Positions 22,847-28,533 of a stretch of DNA of 28,533 bases are shown piece by piece. The translations under genes and the position numbers were made by a program. Where the stretch lies: assembly GCA_964442515.1 (NCBI GenBank), contig CAYUAC010000011.1, forward strand, positions 1 through 28,533. The letters are read 5' to 3'. This DNA comes from TCS-49 sp964442515. Lineage in GTDB: Bacteria; Campylobacterota; Campylobacteria; Campylobacterales; Sulfurovaceae. The notes beneath the pieces are model-generated. The model made no database searches, had not been told where the DNA came from, and saw only the letters and a list, made by a program, of their open reading frames with translations. The number at the start of each line of letters is the position of its first letter. The first letter of the stretch is position 1.

Positions 22847-23395
22847 ATGCAAAAGATACTGATTGCTGTAACAGCGGCCCTTTTTATGCTTAGCGGCTGC
22901 CAGGAAAAAGAACAAAGCAGTAAGCCAAAAGAGCAGCCTAAAAAAGAGCAGTCCCAAAAAGAGCAGAAACAGTCTGAACCCAAACAGCCGCAGCAGGATA
23001 CAAAAGCTTTGCAGCAGGATGAAAGTTCGCTTGAACAGCCCAAGGAAGCGACACAGCAGGCTCCGGTGGATGAATCAGACGTGCCGACCGAACAAGACGG
23101 GATAGCGCAAAAACAGGAAAACACCCAGCAGCAAGAGAGTGCGCCAAGTACCGAAAAAAGCGGTAAAGAGTTGTATGTTTCGTGTGTTTCGTGCCACGGG
23201 TCCAACGCGGAACGAAAAGCACTGGGGGCATCTGAAGTGATTGCGGGATGGGATAAGCAAAAGCTTATCGATTCGATGCAGGGATATAAAGACGGTTCTT
23301 ACGGGGGCAATATGAAAGCCACCATGACCGCACAGATGGCACGTTTTGATAAAGACCAGATAGAAAAACTGGCTGAATATATCAGCACGCTGTAG
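22847..23395 (+). CDS. c-type cytochrome lipoprotein with Gln/Glu/Lys-rich linker
   Basis: A 182-residue exported monoheme cytochrome. A lipoprotein signal ends in LSGC (Cys18). A low-complexity, disordered tether follows (19-105), dominated by Gln, Glu, Lys, Pro and Ser. The C-terminal class I cytochrome c domain (106-182) has CVSCH (113-117) and possible axial Met156, Met160 or Met164. It should carry electrons in the periplasm on a long leash, perhaps between a membrane complex and a terminal oxidase or sulfur enzyme. The ATG at 22847 is chosen because AAAAAGG lies 6 bp upstream; an ATG at 22841 is too close. It appears monocistronic and is divergent from thiG. Confidence 0.85.
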   Translation: MQKILIAVTAALFMLSGCQEKEQSSKPKEQPKKEQSQKEQKQSEPKQPQQDTKALQQDESSLEQPKEATQQAPVDESDVPTEQDGIAQKQENTQQQESAPSTEKSGKELYVSCVSCHGSNAERKALGASEVIAGWDKQKLIDSMQGYKDGSYGGNMKATMTAQMARFDKDQIEKLAEYISTL

Positions 23396-23397
23396 GT

Positions 23398-23814
23398 TTA
23401 TTCAACCCATTGATCATCCAGTGAGATCGATCCTTGTTCGACCATTTGGCGCAGCGTCTGGATTACCTTGTTTTTAGCCGTTTCCGCGTCGCTGCGCCTG
23501 ACTTTTCCCATGTGTTCAAACTCTTCTGAAAGCAGCTGCTTTTTTCTGGCGCTGATTCCTTCCAAAAGCTTTTGCCTGTGTCTGGCGCTTGAGCCTTTCA
23601 TGGCAAGCAGCAGGTCGTTTTTATCTATTTTCTGATGCAGCTTGCCTATCTCTTTGGGGCCAAGCTTGAGCAGGGTGTCAAAGGAAAACATCAACTCTTT
23701 CAGGTCGCCTGCGAGCTTGTCGTCGCTGGAGGCGATGCTGTTTAAAAGGTTTTTGGCATCATCCGTGCCCATATGGTTGAGGATTTGGGCGACTTTTTCC
23801 TTATCTGATGGCAT
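23398..23814 (-). CDS. Stand-alone FliG C-terminal domain protein
   Basis: A 138-residue protein that matches only the C-terminal part of the flagellar rotor protein FliG. LKELMFSFDTLLKLGPKEIGKLHQ corresponds to the FliG MF-F segment, and the torque-helix charges are kept: Lys73, Arg90, Glu97, Glu98 (Asp-Asp in E. coli) and Arg106. The N-terminal and middle domains, which bind FliF and FliM, are absent; normal FliG is about 330-340 residues. The start at MPSDKEKVAQ has AAGGAAGG upstream, and the gene overlaps the preceding hydrolase gene by 14 bp. No flagellar gene lies in the window. It could tune motor-stator contact, or have been reused elsewhere. Confidence 0.75.
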   Translation of the reverse strand: MPSDKEKVAQILNHMGTDDAKNLLNSIASSDDKLAGDLKELMFSFDTLLKLGPKEIGKLHQKIDKNDLLLAMKGSSARHRQKLLEGISARKKQLLSEEFEHMGKVRRSDAETAKNKVIQTLRQMVEQGSISLDDQWVE

Positions 23815-24610
23815 GGGCCTTCCTTTGGTGGAGGTTTTGTAAAAATGACCGTATCGCTTGAACAAACTCCCGGGGCTTTTGCAGCATACTGACATGGCCG
23901 CAGCCTGGCAACTCTACAAGCTTGGCATCCTGCATCTTGGCAGCTGCCTCCCGCATCGCTTTTGGCGGTATGACCGCATCCTCACTTGCCGTGATCAGCA
24001 AAGCCGGGGGTGTTTTGTCTAAAGAATCTGTCGTGTCCGTTCGCGATATCATCGCCAAGAGGCCGCCTTTGACGCCTGCGGGATCAAAGTCGGAGATTTT
24101 TTCTTTGAGGTGCGCGATTGTGTCTTGATGGTTTTGCAGGTAGTCTTTGGTAAACGCGGCGGGAAAGAATTTGTCTAAAAAAGGTCTGATGCCCTCGTCT
24201 TCGATGCTTTGGATCGCATTGGCCCGCTTGAGTTTGGCTTCATCGTTGTCACCGGTGGAGGTGGTATTTGCCAGGATGAGAGCTTTGAAACTTTGCAGGC
24301 GTTCACTGGCTCTTAGCGCGATATAGCCGCCCATGGAAAAACCGCATACGATGACGTGACGCAGATCAAGCTGTGAAATAATTTGTTCCAAATCATCGAC
24401 GTAACTTTCCATCGTATACTGCCCACAGCCAACTTCAGAATCGCCAAAGCCGCGTATATCGTAAGTGACGCAGTAATACTCATCTTTTAATTCCCTGATG
24501 GTCTCATCCCAGAGCGTATGGTCAAAAGGAAACCCGTGGATAAAGATAACAGGCTGCGCCTTTGGATCGCCTTTGTAATAAACCCGGATTCCGTCGATAA
24601 GTGTATGCAT
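23801..24610 (-). CDS. Alpha/beta hydrolase
   Basis: A 269-residue cytoplasmic hydrolase. The oxyanion motif HGFPFD is at 25-30, the nucleophile elbow GFSMGG has Ser92, and the acid and base are probably Asp211 (ITASEDAVIPP) and His239 (GCGHVSM). RGFGDS is also typical. This is the fold of esterases, lactonases such as 3-oxoadipate enol-lactonase, and BioH-like enzymes; the substrate cannot be read. The ATG is preceded by AGAAGGAG. It is the first gene of a two-gene unit with the FliG-like protein. A BioH role is possible but no biotin genes are nearby. Confidence 0.85.
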   Translation of the reverse strand: MHTLIDGIRVYYKGDPKAQPVIFIHGFPFDHTLWDETIRELKDEYYCVTYDIRGFGDSEVGCGQYTMESYVDDLEQIISQLDLRHVIVCGFSMGGYIALRASERLQSFKALILANTTSTGDNDEAKLKRANAIQSIEDEGIRPFLDKFFPAAFTKDYLQNHQDTIAHLKEKISDFDPAGVKGGLLAMISRTDTTDSLDKTPPALLITASEDAVIPPKAMREAAAKMQDAKLVELPGCGHVSMLQKPREFVQAIRSFLQNLHQRKAHAIR

Positions 24611-24751
24611 GACTTCTCCTTCTGTGATATCCAGTTTACTCCGAAATCTCTTAAACAGGGCTGATTGCATGGGTATGTTTCAAAAGGGAAAAAGCAAAGA
24701 TGTGTTACGCTTTTTGTATCAATAACAATGAATAGATGCAAGGGAGGTCCA

Positions 24752-25513
24752 ATGCATCAGCAAAACGCTATCTCACGGGATACTGACGCAGTCTGCCTGC
24801 GGCCCAAGACGCTTGAAGCGGGCGCGATTGCCGCAGATATCTACGGTACAACCTGCCGCACCGGCTTTGAGATGCCCGGGTTTTGCGTGGTGAATGTCGG
24901 GGCCTCTATGGATTCGGTGCAGTTTCGCCGGCTGATGGTTGAAATCAAGCGTGAAATGGCCGCGATCCATGCATCGCAAAAAAAGCAAACGCTGATCTAT
25001 CTTTCCGCGGGCCGCTTTGACCAGCAGGAATCGACCAAGCCCCACCTTGACGGCGGACCACAGGAAAACCTCTTGATGCTTGGCTATGAACCAAGCCGTA
25101 TCGATTCCGAGATTGAAATGTATGATTACGCCCGGTGCGCGTATGATCTGGGGTTAAGTCCGCAGGAGTTCATGGCCCGGCACAATCCGATGTTTGCACC
25201 CGGGGTGCGAATGCTTCGGCCTTGTGCTACGCCCGTTGACTGTTTTGATCCCGGCAGCTTTCAAATCGTGTGTATTAATAATTCCTACGCGCCTTTTAGC
25301 AGCGAAGGCAGCTTGTGGCAGGGGGTGCTGCATACCGCGCAGATTCCTCACCCCGATGAATCCAGGCGCCGCGTGATCAATTCAACGATGATCGCCCCCG
25401 CGCCTTTGGGCTCAGAGGATGTGATCGGCCCGGAGGGGGTGGAAAATTTTATGCACACGTCGCATCTAAGCCGGCGCGGATATGACAAACCGCATTTGGA
25501 GGATGACAAATGA
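24752..25513 (+). CDS. Uncharacterised protein, candidate Fe(II)/2-oxoglutarate oxygenase
   Basis: A 253-residue soluble protein I cannot place in a named family. It has the layout of a Fe(II)/2-oxoglutarate oxygenase: an HxD pair at His98/Asp100 in KPHLDGGP, a distal His194 in WQGVLHTAQI, and Arg205-207 about a dozen residues later (RRRVINST) that could bind the 2-oxoglutarate carboxylate. The very conserved-looking segment ENLLMLGYEPS follows the HxD. The start at 24752 is chosen because GGGAGG lies just upstream; an earlier in-frame ATG has no ribosome-binding site. Its stop codon abuts the broken phnA gene. The function is inferred from motif spacing only. Confidence 0.6.
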   Translation: MHQQNAISRDTDAVCLRPKTLEAGAIAADIYGTTCRTGFEMPGFCVVNVGASMDSVQFRRLMVEIKREMAAIHASQKKQTLIYLSAGRFDQQESTKPHLDGGPQENLLMLGYEPSRIDSEIEMYDYARCAYDLGLSPQEFMARHNPMFAPGVRMLRPCATPVDCFDPGSFQIVCINNSYAPFSSEGSLWQGVLHTAQIPHPDESRRRVINSTMIAPAPLGSEDVIGPEGVENFMHTSHLSRRGYDKPHLEDDK

Positions 25514-25858
25514 TTACTGCTTTTTGACAAACTCCTGTTTGAGCTTGATCGCTCCCACACCCGGGACTTTGCAGTCGATATTGTGGCCGTCGTTGCCTTG
25601 GACGAGTTTGATCCCTTTGATCTAGGTGCCCACTTTGATGCCGCCTGAACTGCCTTTGACCTTGAGGTCTTTGATAACGGTGACGTTATCGCCCTCACTC
25701 AGGGTATTGCCGTTGGCGTCTTTGACGATAAGTTCGTTTTCGTCGTGGCTTTCCTGGTCGGGGTTCCACTCGTGCGCGCACTCCGGGCAGATCAGCAGGT
25801 GGCCGTCTTCGTAGGTATAGGGGCTGTCGCATTCGGGGCAGTTTGGTAAATCTTGCAT
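25514..25858 (-). pseudogene. phnA: PhnA/YjdM-family zinc-ribbon gene with an in-frame amber codon
   Basis: The reading frame is 114 codons long if one TAG is ignored. Residues 1-40 form a zinc ribbon with CPEC and CPEC pairs, and NELIVKDANGNTLSEGDNVTVIKDLKVKGSS is the family core. At codon 79 (25622-25624, CTA on the plus strand) the family has Lys (GTKVK in E. coli); here AAG has become TAG, then the frame continues unbroken through GIKLVQGNDGHNIDCKV to KLKQEFVKKQ and a TAA. Everything after the stop is family-like, so the change is recent, a sequence error, or a suppressed codon. A good promoter and ribosome-binding site are still present. The molecular function of this family is not well established despite its name. 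Confidence 0.8.
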
Positions 25859-25881
25859 TGTTTTCCTTTAATTTTTTTGTA

Positions 25882-25910
25882 ATTTTAGAGTAGTATTGAT
25901 TGAAAGTCAA
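25882..25910 (-). promoter_or_regulatory. Sigma-70-type promoter of the phnA-like gene
   Basis: On the minus strand TTGACT (25905-25910), 17 bp, then TAAAAT (25882-25887), followed by AAAGGA before the ATG at 25858. This is the best sigma-70 match in the window. Confidence 0.65.
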
Positions 25911-25949
25911 CTCTATTGATCTAGCGTCCAAGACGCCCTTGAACAAGAA

Positions 25950-26162
25950 ATGGCCCACCGGGGACCGCTTGTTTTCAAAAATCAAAAACAGGGGTTGAGA
26001 ATCATGCACCGCAGCACTGTTGCCGGTACCCATGATTTTGCTCCCGGCTTTGGCCTGCCCCAGTATCTCAACATCGGCGGGGCCAGTCCCTACGGAGAGG
26101 GCGTTTGGAAGCTAGGAGGCGTCGGCTTTGTGTGGGATGATGATATTCCTATGCAAAATTAA
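25950..26162 (+). pseudogene. Probable gene fragment of unknown family
   Basis: An open frame of 70 codons from ATG at 25950, extendable about 11 codons upstream to a stop. Composition looks coding (GTHDFAPGFGLPQYLNIGGA, VWKLGGVGFVWDDD) and is rich in Gly, Pro and aromatic residues, as in an enzyme interior. There is no ribosome-binding site and no signal peptide, and the frame starts abruptly just outside the phnA promoter, so it looks like the 3' remnant of a longer gene. I do not recognise the family. Confidence 0.4.
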
Positions 26163-26175
26163 GGGATTTACGTGA

Positions 26176-26715
26176 TCAGTTTCTGCAGGCGGGGATCCAG
26201 CAGCCGATGGAGTCAATAAAAAGTGACAACTCTTTGAATTTGATCCTCTTTTTGTCATCAAGAATATCCGGGTCTTTTAAAAACCCGTTGACGGTAAAAA
26301 CCAAATCGCTGTCTTTGACCAAAGGGTTTGAGACTTCGACGGCGATATCTTTGTATTCTTTGGATGTTGTATCATAAAAGGTTACGATTATATTGGGGTT
26401 GTCTTGCGTAAAAAATTGACCCCATGAGTTCATGAATTTTGCTGAGTTATATACTCCCGCAATTCTGTGGGGCATATCGGAAAAATAAAGAATATGGGGA
26501 TAAAAATCCTTAATGAGAAGTTTGGTTTTTGAAAGTTGCCCTTTTTTGCCGTGGAGGACAAACAGGTATGTCGCGTCTTTGTGCAGCTTTTCACCCAAAA
26601 CAATCTTGTGGTGTTCTTTCGCCTGATGGTTTGACAAATTTGTCTTTGTGCCCGTTTCTGCTCCTGCGGCTGCGGCGGAAAGCGCAAGCAGAATACAAAA
26701 TAGTATTTTTGTCAT
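26176..26715 (-). CDS. Periplasmic protein of unknown function
   Basis: A 179-residue protein with a clear Sec signal peptide (MTKILFCILLALSAAAAGAETG). The mature part is soluble and basic, with the notable stretch YPHILYFSDMPHRIAGV (73-89) and a Cys pair near the C-terminus (CWIPAC). I recall similar conserved hypothetical proteins in other proteobacteria but cannot name a domain. The ATG is preceded by AGGAG. It converges with the gene fragment and is divergent from fumC, so it is probably transcribed alone. Confidence 0.7.
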   Translation of the reverse strand: MTKILFCILLALSAAAAGAETGTKTNLSNHQAKEHHKIVLGEKLHKDATYLFVLHGKKGQLSKTKLLIKDFYPHILYFSDMPHRIAGVYNSAKFMNSWGQFFTQDNPNIIVTFYDTTSKEYKDIAVEVSNPLVKDSDLVFTVNGFLKDPDILDDKKRIKFKELSLFIDSIGCWIPACRN

Positions 26716-26908
26716 AGTGGCTCCTGTGGTTGTTGAGCAGATGTTTTTATTTTTTCATTTGGCTTCATGGTATCATCATTTATATAAAACTTTTCTATAA
26801 GTGATTTTTAAACTATCTGTAACAAAGTTTGGCTTGTTTGCAGTGCAAAAAAGCTTTTGAATGTGGTAAGATTGGGGAGTGAATGTTGTTATGCACAAAG
26901 GATCGGTC

Positions 26909-28279
26909 ATGGAGTATAAAGTCTATGAAGACAGCCTGGGCAAGGTTAAGGTTCCGGCAGGCAAGATGTGGGGCGCGCAGACGCAGCGGGCCGTGGAAAA
27001 CTTTGCCATAGGAGACCAGAGTCTGCCGCTGCATTTTATCTATGAATACGTGCGGCTCAAGCGTTTTGCCGCCTGTGCGAACCATGCGCTGGGCACGCTT
27101 TCGTCCGGACATATGGAGCTTATAACCGGGGCGTGTGACGCGGTTTTGGAGGGAAAATACGATGAACATTTTCCCCTTCTGGTGTGGCACAGCGGCAGCG
27201 GTACACAGACGAACATGAACGTCAATGAAGTAATCGCTAACATCGCCAACGCCAAAGCAGGAGAGGTGCGGCTGCATCCAAACGACCATATCAACATGTC
27301 CCAAAGCAGTAACGACACTTTCCCCACGGTGATGCATATGAGCATAGTGCGCCAGACAAAAGAGCACCTGCTGCCCGCTTTGAAGCGGCTGCGCAGATCG
27401 CTCAAACAGAAGCAAGAGCAGTATATGCAGACGTTCAAAGTCGGACGGACTCACCTGCAGGATGCGCTGCCCATGAGCTTCGGGCAGGAAGTAAGCGGCT
27501 GGGTGTCGATGCTGCAAAGTGACAAAAAAGCGATAAAACAAGGGGTAAAATCCTGCATGAAGCTGCCTGTGGGCGGCAGTGCCGTGGGCACAGGCGCAAA
27601 CGTGCCAAAAGGATTTAATGAATTGATGATCGAGTATATTGCGCAGGATTTGAACGCCCCCTGCAAGGCGCAAAACTCTTTTCACGGCCTTTCTTCCCAC
27701 GACTTAGCAATGCGTTTACACGGGGATTTGACCACGCTGGCAACAAATCTGCACAAGATCGCCAACGATATCCGGTGGCTGGCCTCGGGACCCAGGTGCG
27801 GGCTGGGGGAGCTGCGCTTAAGCGCCAACGAACCGGGCAGTTCTATCATGCCCGGCAAAGTCAATCCCACCCAGGCAGAAGCCGTGACGATGGTCTGTGC
27901 GCAGGTTATAGGCAACAACGCCGCGGTAGGGTTTGCCAACGCACAGGGAAATTTTGAGCTCAACGTGTACAAACCCGTCATCATTTACAACCTGCTGCAG
28001 TCGATTGCCCTTTTGGCCGATGCGATGGATTCCTTTGAACAGCGTTGTGTGTGGGGTATGGAAGCCGATGATGCGTCCATGCAAGGATATTTGGATCGCT
28101 CCCTGATGCTGGTAACGGCGCTGGTGCCCCATATCGGCTATGACAAAAGCGCCAAGGTGGCTAAGAACGCTTATGACAAAGGCATAACCTTGTCGCAAAG
28201 TATCCAAGAGCTGGGCTACATGGAAAAAGAGGAGTTTGAAAGGCTGATTGATATCAAAAGATTGGTTTTTCAGTATTAA
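26909..28279 (+). CDS. fumC: Class II fumarate hydratase FumC
   Basis: A 456-residue cytoplasmic TCA-cycle enzyme interconverting fumarate and malate; no iron-sulfur cluster is needed, unlike class I fumarases. Visible motifs: HSGSGTQTNMNVNEV (94-108), SSNDTFPT, catalytic His182 in GRTHLQDA, and the superfamily signature GSSIMPGKVNPTQ (310-322) with the catalytic Ser. The ATG at 26909 is chosen because AAAGGA lies 6 bp upstream; in-frame starts at 26879 (GTG) and 26891 add residues outside the family. The length compares with 467 in E. coli. It is probably monocistronic. Confidence 0.94.
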   Translation: MEYKVYEDSLGKVKVPAGKMWGAQTQRAVENFAIGDQSLPLHFIYEYVRLKRFAACANHALGTLSSGHMELITGACDAVLEGKYDEHFPLLVWHSGSGTQTNMNVNEVIANIANAKAGEVRLHPNDHINMSQSSNDTFPTVMHMSIVRQTKEHLLPALKRLRRSLKQKQEQYMQTFKVGRTHLQDALPMSFGQEVSGWVSMLQSDKKAIKQGVKSCMKLPVGGSAVGTGANVPKGFNELMIEYIAQDLNAPCKAQNSFHGLSSHDLAMRLHGDLTTLATNLHKIANDIRWLASGPRCGLGELRLSANEPGSSIMPGKVNPTQAEAVTMVCAQVIGNNAAVGFANAQGNFELNVYKPVIIYNLLQSIALLADAMDSFEQRCVWGMEADDASMQGYLDRSLMLVTALVPHIGYDKSAKVAKNAYDKGITLSQSIQELGYMEKEEFERLIDIKRLVFQY

Positions 28280-28303
28280 AAAGAGTTGAATCTTTTGAAC
28301 TTT

Positions 28304-28405
28304 TCAAACTTGATATGTTTTCTCATGAAACTTCTCTTTATTGCTGTCAAATCCATCTAAAAATATCTTTTCTATCTCGGGGTTTTCTATTTTTAATGTC
28401 AGCAT
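28304..28405 (-). pseudogene. Truncated antitoxin-like small ORF
   Basis: A 33-residue ORF whose ATG (28403-28405) follows a perfect AAGGAGG (28412-28418 on the plus strand). The start, LKIENPEIEKIFLDGFDSNK, resembles the N-terminus of small antitoxins often seen in Campylobacterota, which then continue for another 40-50 residues. Here it ends early after EKFHEKTYQV. A second frame (MRKHIKFEKFKRFNSF, then stop) overlaps the end, so a frameshift or deletion is likely. No toxin gene is seen downstream: fumC lies there on the other strand. Confidence 0.45.
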
Positions 28406-28533
28406 TTCAAACCTCCTTCGTATTGTGATTATCATATCCCATTTAGCTCTCTTACTGTAAAGACAAAGGATAAAAGCGGAGATTCAATTACTTGGGTGTA
28501 GTTTTCATATTTATCTAGTTTGTTGAGTTATTG
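28406..28533 (-). other. AT-rich tail with promoter-like sequence and a possible ORF remnant
   Basis: The minus strand has TTTACA and TATGAT-type elements before the small antitoxin-like ORF. Between 28432 and 28527 a start-less frame of about 31 codons (LNKLDKYENYTQVIESPLL, then more, to TGA) looks protein-like but is bounded by stops. The region is AT-richer than the rest of the window and may be the edge of an accessory block. Confidence 0.25.

Noticed and set aside
22732..23205. N-terminal extension of the thiG frame
   Set aside because: Translates to a Cys/Ser-rich antisense of the cytochrome linker; thiG has a family-typical start with a ribosome-binding site at 22731.
26813..27700. 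295-codon minus-strand ORF
   Set aside because: Antisense shadow of fumC; His/Arg/Cys-rich translation typical of non-coding frames.
1..28533. tRNA, rRNA, CRISPR, insertion sequence or phage genes
   Set aside because: No cloverleaf, array of spaced repeats, transposase or phage protein was recognised by eye; a covariance-model scan would be needed to exclude small RNAs.

Overview
The window looks like a chromosomal segment of a chemolithotrophic or respiratory Campylobacterota (epsilonproteobacterial) genome, probably of the Sulfurovum/Sulfuricurvum kind. The reasons are the mod operon order modE-modA-TOBE protein-modB-modC, an ArsRS-type two-component pair, the ActP/DUF485 pair with acetyl-CoA synthetase, a LapD-like c-di-GMP receptor, and very tight, often overlapping gene packing. 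Genus is inferred from protein style only. I saw no rRNA, tRNA, CRISPR array, insertion sequence or prophage.

Layout. 1-991: tail of an unknown gene, then a double-rhodanese lipoprotein. 1201-3163 (-): acetate symporter ActP and its DUF485 partner. 3351-6858 (+): molybdate regulon, with a textbook-spaced ModE operator overlapping the modE ribosome-binding site. 6887-8806 (-): LapD-like receptor with dead GGDEF and EAL domains. 8953-10914 (-): acetyl-CoA synthetase, with a terminator and a dyad at its promoter. 10915-11309: 395 bp of palindrome-rich intergenic DNA. 11310-13615 (+): short Spy/CpxP-like secreted protein, OmpR-type regulator and ArsS-type histidine kinase, all on non-ATG starts. 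13602-14054 (-): small GGDEF-like remnant protein. 14174-15591 (+): encapsulated ferritin, encapsulin shell and a cytochrome b5-like protein. 15595-18406: zinc (or manganese) ABC importer (-) divergent from a Fur-family regulator (+). 18407-22731 (-): FMN glutamate synthase-like protein, PAS-GGDEF-EAL protein, ThiG. 22847-23395 (+): cytochrome c lipoprotein. 23398-24610 (-): stand-alone FliG C-terminal domain protein overlapping an alpha/beta hydrolase. 24752-25513 (+): possible Fe(II)/2-oxoglutarate oxygenase. 25514-25858 (-): PhnA-family gene interrupted by one in-frame amber codon. 25950-26715: a gene fragment (+) and a periplasmic protein (-). 26909-28279 (+): fumarase C. 28304-28533 (-): truncated antitoxin-like ORF and AT-rich remnants.

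Themes. Metal homeostasis recurs: molybdate import, Zn/Mn import with its regulator, iron storage in a nanocompartment. Acetate uptake and activation are both present but separated by the mod operon. Three proteins relate to c-di-GMP: one complete dual-domain enzyme, one catalytically dead receptor, one degenerate mini-domain. The best candidate for an under-described system is the three-gene encapsulin operon with its cytochrome b5-like third gene. Other notable items are the amber-interrupted phnA, the solo FliG-C protein that keeps torque-helix charges, and the dyad over the acs start site.
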